Shown here one piece after another: positions 14,801 to 29,800 of a stretch of DNA of 60,000 bases. Within the stretch, counting starts at the first letter, position 1. Every line of letters begins with the position of its first letter. The translations under genes and the position numbers were made by a program. The notes under the pieces were generated by a model. That model worked only from the letters and a program-made list of their open reading frames with translations, was not told where the DNA came from and did not search any database. This DNA comes from Membranipora membranacea (lineage: Eukaryota; Bryozoa; Gymnolaemata; Cheilostomatida; Membraniporidae). Where the stretch lies: contig OU612073.1 of the NCBI GenBank assembly GCA_914767715.1, positions 21,020,001 to 21,080,000 on the forward strand. The letters run 5' to 3'.

Positions 14801-17800
14801 GTGACTCCAGAGATCAAGCTACTCTGCTGTAAGTATCCTCTCTACTGCAACGATCAAATGATCGGAAGTGAGGCATAAGAGAAAATCTCATCAGGCCAAA
14901 TATTCCTGCTGTGTGTTCTGAAGATTTCGATTTCGATCTCAAGTATCTGTGGATTGTCTACTATTGTGAAAATGTGAACATCACTGAAAATTTTAAAGAG
15001 GAGATAATTTCGTGGAGCATAAGATAATATCACAGAGAGGTTCCATGCATGTTCACTTAGATTGAATCATTTGCAATCAGCACCACATATCCTGTTTCAT
15101 GACAAGCTGATACTTGCACAATTTGTAAGAAATTGAAAGACAAGTTTACTGCTTCATATAATTACGAGTCAACTCTGGGATCTCACTTAGATCAGATTCA
15201 TTTGTGCCTTTCTCCTTTAAAGTATCCATTTGACAGCTGAAAGAAGCTTCATTGATGATATTTTATGTTACAGCTTCAGCGCCTTTGATCTGGCTAGGGC
15301 AGGAGAATATGAGTGTAGAGCTACTAACTCCAGAGGAAACGCTACTAAGACTATCCCTATACAACCAGCATGCAGTGAGTTACCGATAGGATAAAATTGG
15401 GAATATAGCCTATGCTTGGTCATCCAAGGAGGAAATCGACATATTTAAAAAAAGGGTAGAGTAGCTTACTCATGATAGGGTGCTTGTTTCCTCCAACTCA
15501 AACAGCTACAAATAATCTCTGTGTAAGGAAAAGGAGCTGTTGTAAAACCTCTGCCTAGTTCCATGTAGGCCAATTACATTATTGGTAAGAATTGAATTCT
15601 TTTTCTATAGGCCTGACAAAGCCTGTGATCACAATCCCAAGAGAGATCTCCATTGGAGGTAACTTTACTCTCATGTGTTCAGCTAGAGGATCTTACCCTC
15701 AACCTGATTTCTCCTGGACTAAGCGAGGTACTGGAATCACACAACCTACACAAGCGCTTCCGTAAGTTCATCTATCCCGCATAGCCATAACCATTCGTAT
15801 ATTATGTCTAACCAAGGAGTTACAGGAACTCCTTGGTTAGACATTTGTCTAGAGTTTAGTTACTCTAGCATTAATTGCCCACATCGTTGGAAACTGAAGA
15901 ACTTATATCCTGCCCTCATCACTCACAAGCTCTTCCCAGTAGTTAGAAGAATTTTGTCACTTGCTCTTTGTGGCAAGATAATTTCTGATAATTCCAAACA
16001 CATGTACCCTCCGTCATCCAAAACATACACACTTTTACCAAACACATAAACGCGCCGTCATTTTCTATCTTTTAGGATCAAAGATGCTAACCCAGGTTGG
16101 CATAACGGAGAGTATGTATGTGAAGTGAGTAATATTTGTGGCAGTAAGCAGACATCACAGACAGTGGACGTTACCGGACAAAAACCTGTAATCACAAGTT
16201 AGTATCTCACCATATCACTGTATTATTGTTAATGCTATATGTCATACAGCATTTATCGTATAGCATTAGCATATAGATTTCAACTGCCTGTGCCCAACAA
16301 TCCAGTGATTTCTTGTGGCCATGTTACAGAGCTAGATTTGAGCTACATCTGTCCCAACTGATGACAAAGCAGAGGTATTTATGGAAAAAGTAGATGTAGG
16401 CAAATGTGACTCACTTAGATAAATTGCTATAAAAAACCATTTGTCATCACCGCTCATACTAAACCATATGTTACAGCCCCTGATGTGATAATGTATGTTT
16501 ATGTGTAAAGATTTTTTTATGATTAGTGAAGATTTTATGATATTAAGCCACCCCATTGCAATGATCATAAGATCAAGATCCAATTTGCCTGGATCTGCAA
16601 TTACTCTTGCTCGACCTTGACCTTCAGCTTATCAGTAGTATTGAAATGTCTGTTTTCCAACTGGAAGGAACTTGATTTTCAGTACGCCTATGTTCCATTC
16701 GATTCGACTAATTAAAAAGATGGGTTTGTTTGCAGTTATCGGTGACTCACTGAACCCACTGAGGATCAGTAGTTCTCGTACCTTCACATGTACATCTACA
16801 GGATCTCCTCAGCCTCGTATACAGTGGACTAAGGGTAACCGACCCGTACAGTCCTCAGGTGGATCTCTCAGGTTAGTATCACTACTATTTTTATAATAAA
16901 TAACTTTCGATTTTAATATTTAATCTAATGTAAAATGCTTAGAAATCATTGTTTCTAAACAATTATATTAAGCGGTTTATAAATAAACTTTATTATTATT
17001 ATTAATATTGCTACTAGTTACTGGTTATAGGTCACGACTAGTAAATGATTATAAGATCATTACTAGTTAATGTTTATCTTGCCTACACAGGTAACTCCAA
17101 AGTGAACCAAAGGGAATCTAAAATGTTTTTTTAATGTGACAGAGCAAAGTTGTAGTTGAAAATTGAATACAATAAAACCTGAAAACTTAGATTGTCCAAC
17201 CTCGCTATTTCCTGGCTATGCAACCTAGCAAAAAGAAAATGAATACATGTAAATACAACCTAACACAGGCACCAGAAAATCTTCATAGTGGCAATTTTAT
17301 TATTTTTGTTGTGAAATTGGAAGGAAGGAATTATACCAGAGTATTTTTTTGTTACCCAAACGCTCTATTTTATATTTTATTTCACATAGGATAACAAATG
17401 CTTCACTATCTGATGAAGGATCATACACTTGTGAAGCTTCTAACAAATATGGTAGTGATCGAGAGTCAGTAAGAATCGCCATACAAAGAATACCTCCAGG
17501 TAGGACGCCATAACAAACGGCTCCCGGAGTTTCTGGTAATAAAGGTTGGGTTAAGATTCACAATTGCTTGTCCTTCCCTCATACTTGGTCCTCAATTGAA
17601 GCGAAGCAGTCGAAGGAAAATATCTATGTGGTTTTCATTGCGGTGATGTCGTTTGTGCAGACGCTTTCCAACTCAAATATGCATGTAATATAAAACTTTG
17701 TCATGATGATTCTTTGCATGAAATGACACAAGGCCATCCCATTCCATCGCTATTCTGTATTTATCATCTGCATGCTAGGAGATAAGAATCCTAAATAACA

Positions 17801-20800
17801 TGCTTTTATATTTACAGTTACATGAGAACTTTATTATAATTGTGTTATGGTAATGTATTATATTTATCAAATTATTTTATTAAATCTCCCAATCATATCA
17901 CAATAATAATGTATAATTGTAGGTGGAGCTATAATTCAAGGTGATAATGTGTACCGTAAAGGAGACAGGATGCAGCTAACATGTGTAGTTATCGGAGAGG
18001 CTCCGAGTCCTCCCGCTACCTATGAGTGGTACTTCAGAGGACAGAAAATGACTTCTGGTCGAGTACTCAGGTAAATATTGTTGTGCTTTGTCGTAATTGT
18101 TGCTTATTGAGGGTAACCGGTTTTGAAATATCCCAGCTATATACTTGTGTTGAGAACAAATCTATCGGAATCAATTTTTTTTTTCGCTGTAGTATTGTAG
18201 TAGAAACTCTTTTCTGAACGTTATAATTTTGTGCGTTGTGTTTTGACCGGTAGGAAAATTTTTATGTGCATGTCATCAATCAGGTTGCCAATCTTTAGTT
18301 AGAAGCTAGCTTCTAGATGATGTAGGTTACAGCTTCACTAAAATAAGAAATGTATTGCTATTCTATAGCCATGTGTACTATAGCCATGTGTGCTATAGCC
18401 ATGTGTGCTATAGCCATGTGTGCTATAGCCATGTGTGCTATAGCCATGTGTGCTATAGCCATGTGTGCTATAGCCATGTGTGCTATAGCCATGTGTGCTA
18501 TAGCCATGTGTGCTATAGCCATGTGTGCTATAGCCATGTGTACTATAGCCATGTGTACTATAGCCAAGTGTACTATAGCCATGTGTACTATAGCCATGTG
18601 TACTATAGCCATGTGTACTATAGCCATGTGTACTATAGCCAAGTGTACTATAGCCATGTGTACTATAGCCATGTGTACTATAGCCAAGTGTACTATAGCC
18701 ATGTGTACTATAGCCATGTGTACTATAGCCATGTGTACTATAGCCATGTGTACTATAGCCATGTGTACTATAGCCATGTGTACTATAGCCATGTGTACTA
18801 TAGCCATGTGTACTATAGCCATGTGTACTATAGCCATGTGTACTATAGCCATGTGTACTATAGCCATGTGTACTATAGCCATGTGTACTATAGCCATGTG
18901 TACTATAGCCATGTGTACTATAGCCATGTGTACTAAAGCCATGTGTACTACAGCCATGTGTATATCATCTTTGTAGGAGAAATGGAATGAATAATAACAT
19001 GGTCGGCTCTTATCAGTGTCGCGTTGGAAATGGCATCGGTGAAGTTACAGCTGAAATAAACATCGGAATGAAGAACGATATTCCTCCTCCCCCAACTATA
19101 AGACCTGGAGTTGATGGAGAATTAGTCTATGTCGGAGGTGTGTTGTATTTTCTTTGATGAGGACCAAAATTTAAACATACAGGTCATGTGGTTTATTGTT
19201 TTTTGATCGTACACTCATGATGATTTTGCTGTTTGTCTATGCTACATTCCGCTCAACTTATTTGAAATTTTTTTCTCAGTAGCGAACCACCAACTTGTGA
19301 TCGACTGATCCATTTTTCGCCTAGCTATGATTTGGTAAATATTAGTCTATGCACTTTGCAGGATATGCTTGGATTTTTCCTCTCATTACTTCTACATTAA
19401 TCTTACATCATATAGCCTAAGGGTCCAATAATACACATTGTATGACCTTTTGTCAATGTCATGAATGACCGCCCTTATTCAAAATGAAAGAAATTCTGGC
19501 TGACATTTTCTTCACTACTTGGCAGTGAATATCTCTGCTCATGGGTATTTCCCAAACATGAGGCTACTTTTCCCAGAGTCTGACTGGAAAACCCTCATAC
19601 CTGGAGCAATATATTAGGTGGCATGAATAGAAATCAATAGATATTGCAGTTTTAGTGCTCCCCTTGACTAACTTATAACACTCAAGGGCAGACAACTCCA
19701 GCAAGATCCTGCATTGTTCTCAGACTTTCTCTCGCCCGGGGAGCCATCGGACGAGGGGCAAAAGTCTGGGGGGGGCTCAGACTAGGTAAATATCCTCAAA
19801 GTATTCTCTGTATTAATAAGTTTGTCTTACCTTTGACAGATAACAGTAGGAATGAATGGGAATGTCTATCAGTACCCGGAGCTCGTGTTATCTGGAGGAG
19901 AGTTAACTTTGATTATGTACCAGCCAGCTTCATCACAGATGACAAATTCAGGTAGGCATTATATTATATTATTTTACATTAAATTAAGTTGTATTTCACT
20001 AGTTGATGACTAAATTCTAAATGAGCAAAACAGTTATTAAATAATGACGTCGTGGAAATCAAGACCATACCTTATTCTTCTGTTCTTTCCCGTCCCAATT
20101 AAACGGAAAAAGGTTTTGAGTTCTGCGTACATTGTACTATTACATGATAATGGGATTACTTTTCAATGCTGAGTTTGCTAAAAACAGTAATATTTTGCTG
20201 TTTTTAGAGTGGTGCAGCCAAATATTGACGACACAGGCATGTATTACTGTATAGCAGTAAATAATGAGGGACAATCTCCGCCTTCCAGCAATATTAACAT
20301 CACAGTCATTTATAGACCTGGTAAGTGAATGTTATCTCATAGATTAAACTATGTCTATGTCTATGGTATATCCACAGACACGACTAGAGAAATAGTTGTT
20401 CACAACGTTGCGTTAAATTATTTGCACCTGATCAAAATGATGAGAAATTGACATTAATGACTATACCTGGTCATGCCAGTCATTGTGGGAACTAACTGAT
20501 GCATATACCGTTATATATAGTTTGGGTTAGTCCACTTTTATATGCTCTCTCACTTTGAGAGAATTAAACGCAGGTACAATTGGCGTTTAATTTTCACCCT
20601 CTCCCTTCATTGAAATGCCTTAACTTCACTCCTTTACTCGTGTGATTACAGGCCGAGTTAACATAGAGACAGCTCCTGCACCTAACCCAGATGGATATTA
20701 TGACCAGGATACTGATATCACTATGACATGTGAAGTAGAGAATGTCGGTAATAATCAACAAGTCTTCATCTACTGGTCTATGTCTGGATCCTCATCATCA

Positions 20801-23800
20801 TTCAGTCAAACACGACAGTTGAGGTCAGTTTAAAATACATGTTCATTGAACATCACATTCGGTTTCTTTGTAACAGGTTTGCTACAAAGTTTTCATATTG
20901 TACAGAGAAAAGTTTCAATACTAGCTTGGAAATGAAAGATTTGAACACACCATAGACTTGATAATATTTTTATTATTGATTATTATAAAGCCTACAGAAC
21001 ACACCTAGTATAGTAGTAAAGTATTCATGGAAGGGGAGTTTCACATTTTTGCACATGATGGAAATAGACTAGCTACATTAATTCATCCTTATTACTTTAT
21101 GTTACTTTTACCTTTATTTCTTCAGCTAGCTTAGATCACGTATCCTCGGCCAAAGTAGCTAAACTAAACTCCAGTTAATACTCACTCCTTTGATATAGTG
21201 TAAATTAAACCAAAAAAGACACTGTTTGAATGACTTTTTGAAACAAACCAAACTGGTGCCAAGTTATCTAGCTATAAGCTTATCAATATTTTAAATGACT
21301 CTGAGATATACATTATGTGCTATAGACTGAGAGGTTTACCTCGTGACTCTGGGACGTATACATGTAGAGCTACCTACCCCGATGGTACAGAGATCGGACG
21401 TGGAACTAAGGTTATCAGAATCAGAAACAGACAGTGCCCTACATCTGTCACAATAGACGGTAAGTCATACAGCTGTCAAAATGGAAGGCTTCCAGCTGTC
21501 ACCATAAATATTTTGACCTGTGCAGATGGTCTACTCTGTACACTCAGTTATTTATGCATAATCTATCTGGAGATGATTGACCATTAACTTAAATCAGGTT
21601 AATTTCTGAATATCTCATCAATGCAAACACTTAGATGACGCACAATGAATTGTCAAATACATGATGCCTTGTTTTGCTAGCCCATTTCGCTCACCTGTTT
21701 AGATATGCCAATTACCTCTAACCTGCAGCCATAATCTTGAGCTGCAGGTGCAGTTTCAGGCATTTAGGTCTAAACATGTTTGTATCTTCATTATGAGGAC
21801 CAGATACGTGAAGCCAATTTCTATTACGTGATTGTGACAATATTTGTAGATCTTCTGTATTTCTTATACCCAGGTAATGACAAACTGCTTTAGGGTGCAA
21901 AGGAGCCATGTAAACGACTCTGTGCAAATGTAGAATCTGAATATGGGTTAACATATCTAAAAAAGTTCATCACTGCTTTGTGCTTTTTATCAAAAGAGCC
22001 TCAAGCCTGCCAAACTGCCTATCGATTTTTAGTGAGGGTGTGCGCCAAACAGATTCAAACAAAACATCCTGCAATCATACATCATTGCCGCGTAGTGCTT
22101 CCTAGTATTTTTTTCATTTCCTCATTCTCTCACCAACTATCATGGTAAATTATAGATGTACCTAACAGAGGATATGTGAGTGAGGGATCCTCGCACACTT
22201 TACTCTGCAGATCTGACGCTTCTCCCTCTCCTCAGTATACCTGGACCAGAAGTGATGGCAGACCTCTCGGTGCCAACATCAGACAATCTAATGGGCGGTA
22301 GGTGGTACAGTAGTTATCTTGGTCTTGTGCCATTAACAATTGTGTGTTAGTGAAGCGCTTCATGTTTTGGAACATCAGTAAATAGTCTATGTATCTAAGC
22401 ATCATAACATAATTTGTGACTGATAAAAGAATATTCAAGTATTTTTGGAAGTATATAAATGTGATTCCTGAACAATTATTTTGGAGGCAAAACACGCATT
22501 AACAACACATGAAGTTTTGCGTAACGTGATGATCAATATTGTTCTATTTTTAGGCTTTATATGAATGGAGTGACAGTGAGCGATATGGGAATGTATGTAT
22601 GCCGAGTAGACCATGATAAGTGTTCGTATAAGACCGAGACACAGAGACTCACCATGATTGGTAAGGCAGCGTAAAATCGCATTAAAAATATACCACTGGA
22701 CCAATTACATACACATCCACAATTACAAAATGGCAACATAAGACTTTTAATAAGTGTGTGACCTCGGAGCGAGGAAAACCTGTTAACACTGAACAAATTT
22801 ATGTGCTGACCTTAAACCTGTTTACATTGGTTTGCAATTAAGTATAAAAGGCCAAAGACTCGATTTTATACTTGCAAAACCAGATTCTACAATGAGGAGT
22901 ATTCTGGAAAACAGTCATCTCTTCAATGATAACCTCTGTTGTGTCATAAAGGTGGTCACACAACTAGAAAGAGTACTAGGATTATAGTTAAAAGGCTGTT
23001 ATTACACTGCTCGAAAATTTTATTCTTTTTGGATCTTTCCAAATGCAAATTTGTGACAAAATCGTCTTTTGAAAAGATCACATGATGGAGATCCATTATA
23101 ATGTGAACGATGACGCTCTAGCAGGTTTTCCTTCCCCTCAGTTTTTGAGTAGAATTAATATAACTGGAGGGGGGGGGTAAATTCTAATTGAAAGATTTTC
23201 CCAGTATAGCTTTAATTCTTTCTGATGTATCAACAGAGGCTCCAGTGATCATAACCTATAGACCTGAAGGTCCAAACCTCAACCCTAAAGCTGGTGCTGT
23301 AGTAGAGCTCATGTGTGAGGCACGCGGTGTACCCACCCCTACTATCACATGGAGATATAATGGTGCAAACAGGCTACCATCTGGTGTCATAGAAACAAAC
23401 CCTGGCACTCTGAGGTGAGTAAACCTTTCCCTACTGCCTACTTCTACACCTATACAGATGAAGGTGTTAAGCCCATTTTTTTGGATGGAGTGTGATGAGA
23501 TGAGAAATGTAGAGGGAATGAGGCTCATCTTCCATCTCCTAATTCTGAATGTTTGTCTCTTTTCTGATAATCCAAAATTCATGTGCTCATCTGTACCGTA
23601 CCAGTGTGCCACTTTGGGGATTCAAGTCCTTATTTACTTTACAAACTTGATACTGATACTGATAATAATACTGATACTGATAATCCCCATTTTCCCTTCA
23701 GGATCTCTGACATGCAGACTCTACGAGACGGGACATACACTTGTGTTGCCAACCATGAGTTTGGACCTGAGGCTACTCACAAGTGGTATATTATAACCAG

Positions 23801-26800
23801 TAATCTGCAGGCACCCCGTAATGTGAGAATCTCCAAGTCATCAGATCAGAAACTTTACTATGGTCAGGGAGGATTCTATCTCAGCTGTGTATCTGGTGAG
23901 CCGAACTGATTTATCGAGTAGCCTTGTCATGTGTCTACTTTTTTTGTTTAGCAGCCGGGTGACAAGGTTAGTTGGTTTGAGGATGTAGATGTAGGATGTC
24001 CTTATTGGGTTGGTCTTCACTTCACTCCTCTGTCCCAATTATTGTGTGTAGCACATAAATTATGATTTGTACCTGTAAAAGATGCCTGCGCATTGGAACT
24101 TGAATATGGAGAGAGAATATCTCTTACAATCCGTCTTGAGGCCCTAGTACTACCGCTGCCTTCCTCAGGCACTGCTGGCTCAGGGTTTCGAAGGGTTTAC
24201 CAGCTCGGGGAATAGCATCTTTTTTTAACTTCAATCTAATCGAAAATGAACCAGAATTCAGAAAATGTGATAATAGCAATCATAATATAGTCTTGTCTGT
24301 TCGAAAGCCCACAATACACAGGCATACCTGATGCCATTTCATATAATGTGATCAAAGTGACTGTTTTTTGCATGATAATGCAACACTAGTAGAAATCAGC
24401 GCTTTTGTGCTCAAAACACAGCATTATTAGATTGTATTTTAGACGAAAATATGGAAAATAATATACAAGTATTATAAATTGTGATTAACACTTACGGAAG
24501 TGGCTTTTATCCAAAGAGTTGAGAGTTTACATAGGCGTCCTTGCTGTCACGACCCGCTGCAATGCATCTGTTTGGCATACCTACACAAAAAAACGCAGTG
24601 ATGGATGAAAAATAAATGGAAGACCAACATCTTGAGTCCGGGATGTTGTTTGCTTTACCGTCATTTGTTGTTCCACCCATCAAAAACTATAAATAGCTAC
24701 TTTTACTGGTCAAGTTTGCATTTTTACTGGATTGATTGCAGAGCAGCACCGATTGTATCATAAACACAATACCAATGTGTCATACTTCTCGACAAAAAAT
24801 AATTCTATCTACCATATCAAATATTATTTTCAATACTTACTTAGAGTATAGGTTGGCTGCTGCTCTGTCGATGTGTTTATCCTAATGCAGAATAAGAGTA
24901 TAAACAGGTCCGGAAGGAAGCCTATTATCATGCGTATAATATCCTTCTATGTATGCTGACAGCTTTTGACATCTTACCTGCTTGGCTTGAACAAGGCTTT
25001 TCAAATATATCATCAATTATCGGATTGAAAGTAGTGCATCATATCACGCTGGTTGACTATTTGTTGTTGACCTAGCCTTTGAAAAATCACTTGAGAAATT
25101 TGCCGGCTCATCGATAGATATAGTGTCGTATTAATACCTTTCATTACCTAAACAGACTATAAAACTGCGTATCAATAGACAAACACAAAATACTAACATG
25201 TCATTGGCTAATCCAAAGACCATGCTGTGAAAGCAACCGAATTACCTAGTATATTCATGAGCAATACCAAAACAATGTTCCATTGGGTCACTCAAAAAAT
25301 GAAGTTTAGCAAAATTCTTTACTTCTAGATGATAGACAATGTTTCAATTAGTTGACACAGAAGATCATTTAGAGAAATCCCACTTATAGTTTGCGAGATA
25401 TGACAATTTGTATGAATTCAATAACATCACTATAATGCATGAATAGCCTTTGTTATTACTGCCTTGAGTCATGAGCAATAATATAAGGACCCTCCTACGT
25501 CACAACTATCTACTGCCCAATCCTTGGTACAGGGAATTTCTGACGCAACGATCCCTTTAAATTTAGACTTTGGAAGGCATGGTGAAAATAGGGCTATAAA
25601 TCCATCCCGACATGATCCTGATGTCAATTAACAAGAACTTTTAAAACAACGCTTTGCTGTTCAAACCCGATTAAACAATTGAGAAAATTGATTTTGAGCA
25701 GTTCCAGCTTGGTATAGTCAACCAACAATACAGAACCCAAATTAACCGATTGAAACTTTCCAATTCCAATCTAAAAATTCATCTGAGATTGAGGGAATGT
25801 CTTACTCTGCGTCATCTGCACCTTGTGTCACTGACAAAAAGGAATAAATATTACCTGAATATAAAAAGTTAATAATGTTTAAAGTACTGAAGCATATCAA
25901 GAGATTTGAAATGTTACATTTTCTACTCCACCAGATGCTACTGAGGTTTCATACAGATGGCGTAAGGAGGGAGAGAGTAGTTTACCGTATGGTACTCGTG
26001 TAATGCCTCAAGGTCTCACTAGTAGGCTTAACTTTACCTCGTTATCTGAGGTACACACAGGGGGATATCAGTGTGTGGCTTATAATGACGCTGGGGAAGA
26101 GAGCTCAACTACTGTAGACATAGAAATTGAGGGTAAGAAAGTGATCAATTCATTCATTATCTGTTTCATCCGGAGACTTGTTTCTTTGACTTGTATTCCA
26201 TCATATGAACGTGTATCAGTGATTCTATTTGTGTGCATTCTTCACTGGAATTCTCATACCCATTTGGTCTTACTCACAACTAATCCATTGATATCTTCAC
26301 TCTCTAATTTAGTTGGCCCGAAGGTTGAACTACCATTGTGTAAATCATACGGAGGAGTTATCTGTATACAAGCAGTCACTGAAGGACGTGATCACCAGCT
26401 TGAATGTTCAGCTCTGGGTAAACCAGAGCTCAAGTTTAGCTGGAATGTCGACGGCAAGCGAGTGTAAGTTACATATATTTAAACTGGTAAATAAAGTTTT
26501 ATTGGTTTTAGCTTGTGGCAGAAAGAAACTTAAGGTCTCAATACTCGCGCTTGACTAGTTATGGCTTTTGCTGTCATACAATATTGTATAGACACATGGG
26601 TACTGCCTTGCCAACCAAACTCCCCAGTTATATTTAATTGTTCGTCTCAGGTCACGCCACAGTCAATACACATACCAATGCCTCATAGCAACTATTACAT
26701 AAGATGCCTGCTTCACTTAATGGTGAACTGACCAGTCCAACTGTTTGGGTCCTGTCAGCTCATCACAGTATATGGTATTTATTGCACAGACTCCTGCTCC

Positions 26801-29800
26801 TTATGTTTTTGTAATCACAAACATTAATCTAAACGCTGAGGGCAGCCAAGTCAAAAAGGCCCAGGTATGGTTGTCTTACTTTATTCAACTCATATTTTTG
26901 TCTATATACTTCCAGTTCAGCAAACTCGATATATGAGTTTAATAGAATAAAGCTGAGTGACACGAACGACTATGTTTGTAAAGTCTACAGAAAGGAGGGT
27001 AATACTCTGTTCAGGGATACACCTGATGCTGGTCTCTATCGAATCTATGTCGCTGGTAAGACGTCGCTTATTTGGTCAACCCACAAACTCCACTGTGCTG
27101 GGAACTTATAAAGAAGTCTTCTGTGACTGATGTATCTCGTCTCATGGGTCTGCTACTAACCTAACTACCCATAGCCATCGCAAGAACATCACCATTCAAC
27201 TGAAATTCAGCGGCCGTATCAGCAGAAGAGGATCTAACTAAGAAATGGCAATAATAGAGTAACAAAATGGTTTTTGATTTAAATAATACTCTAGCCTGTG
27301 GCATGTATACCTGATGCATACTGATTGATGGAAAAAAATTGAATTATAACATATTGAATTTTTCTTACAATTTCAGCTCATCCAATTGGTTACGAGGAGA
27401 AGAAATCATATTCTGCTTGTAACATCGATGCTAACAGAGATAATACACAAGCGAAGATTCTCGTCTCCCTCAATCCTACATCCAACGCTGGTCTGTATAT
27501 ATAATTTTACCAATATAGGTTCCTGAGAATAGAATCATTGGTACTGTTTTGCCTTCATAGTATACTTGATTTTTAGCATCAATACTTCCTGCAAACAAAC
27601 ATGATGGCGCCTCTATTTTAATCCATATTAATGACAATTCTGGGTACTTTGTTGTAAAAATGTCAGTCTTGCTTGTAATACCCAGAAGTTTGAGTGTTTA
27701 CTGAAATTTGTTTATGCTATCTAATATGACAACCAATCCATGGTTTGCAAGTTAAGATGTTTAATCTCTATTTTATATGTAGGTTTGATTTACTCGTATG
27801 CTGGAATAAATGGTGTAGAGCTGAGACTAAGCCTAGAACAAAACATACCAGTACTTAGGATCACACAGGATGGTTTAAGGACTGTAGCTGTATATGGTAG
27901 CCAGCAATTACCTTATGGAGTGTTCACTCCTATTGAAGTTACTATGACTTCCCAAGAAGGTACGTCTCCGCTCGTATGAGTATACTGAGAACCAGACTTA
28001 CTATACAAACAGCTCTAATAAAGTCACATGTTGGCACCATACAGGCACATTTCTCATGTGTTTTCTATGCTTACACACAGCGGTTTGCAGACTCTAGCCA
28101 CTGTCTTACTTGTAGAAGACAGTTTGGTTTGTGTGAAAACTTTGTTAACATGATCTTACCACCATTTATTATTATTACATATCTTTAATCCTAAGATACA
28201 TTGTACAAATTTGAACTTTGTTTTTGTTGCTCACATACACACTCACTTTCTACGCAGCAATACTGAAGGTTGGACAGGAAAGATACCAAGAGACTCTGAG
28301 AGATCGATACTCAGTACCCACTGAGGGTATGATCTCACTTATGGGCGAGAGAGACAATGATTATTCTGGTCTTACTGGTGAGTATGAGCAGTTGAGCACG
28401 TCACCGAAGTGGGCGTTGGTTAATATCGCAAGTCTGTCTTTGTGCGAAGACTGACAAATAAGAGTGTTTTAAGGGCGCAGCTGCCGTTTCCGGTGCCGAG
28501 TTGCTCTCAGATTGCAGGCAGGTTAGGTCATACAGTCATCAGTCATTCCAACTTATAAATGAAGGCTTGAAATGGAGACAGCAAAATATTAAATACCCAT
28601 ATACAAGCTAAGCTGAGCATGCAAATGTTTTTATTTGTTGAAGACTTTTATAGACAGTTTTCTGAGCTCTTATTTATGCCTCAATTCGGAGTTGTCCTCT
28701 CACCAGTTTGGTACTTTTAACCCACGCCGCATAGGAAAAACCTGCTGAAAGAGGGTTATCTTGAAAACCGCTTATGTCAGGATAAAAATGATTTCTGATT
28801 CAGAGTCTGCACCATTGAAAACCCTGTGAGACAGGGTTTTCAAATCATTGGAGGCTTGAATGTTGATAAATCTCAAGTTTAGTGACGAAACTCGTGAACA
28901 ATTCTGCCAAATTGACCGCAAAACAGGCAGAAAATGCCATAATTGACTATCCAAATACTAAAATTATTTCCCAAACTATGTCCATATGGGTTTTCAATGT
29001 TGAAGATTCTGAATCAAAAATAATTTTTATCCTATTATAAGCGGTTTTCAAGATAACCCTCTTTTCAGCACGTTTTTCCTGTGCGGCTTGGGTTAAAAGT
29101 ATCAAACTGGAGAGAGGACAACTCCGAATTGAGGCCTAAATCAGAGCTAAGAAAACTGTCTATTTGGCCAGTTATAGATAGATAGTATTTGTTTTAGCTG
29201 AGAGGAAAGTACAACTCTGATGATAATTATGAAATACTAAATGTGTTGACTTGTAGGTGTTATGCTTACTACTTGCAATCATTAGTATAATTTCATATTA
29301 TTTACAGTAAAAGTATCATCCTGCCTTTTATCAATAATGAAAATTTCAAAAAGATTTGGTTATTGCCACCCCCAGTCACTCCTCTATTTTAAGATACATC
29401 GCCGCTATATTTGTATCAGCTTAAGCTACCATTTATATTTCCCACACCATCGATTTAACAGTATATCATCTCTGTTATGTATTAAAGGTGCTGTTAGTGC
29501 GCTGGTAGTGAATGATGAGTTTATAGATACTCATAGATGTAGTGAGTCTGCAGGTAAAGTTGATACTGCGGACACTCTCTGTACGTCTGATACCTGCGGT
29601 CAACATGGTTCTTGTGTGCCTGCCAGAACACTAGAGGGGTACTACTGTTACTGTGCTGCTGATGGTATGCCTTCTATGTCCTGTGATGGTAAGTTATCTC
29701 TATTACATAACATTCAGTGTATATATCTCTCTGTCAAAGCATGAGAATAAGATTGAAGGCTAAGGACAGATTTGACATAGAGTTGTTACCCCTTGATGCA

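Noticed and set aside
18361-18960. CRISPR-like array
   Set aside because: Tandem copies without spacers, in an animal genome.
18350-18976. Open frames of 190-210 codons on both strands over the 15-bp array
   Set aside because: They are by-products of a unit length divisible by three without stops. The array lies inside an intron whose flanking exons join in phase without it.
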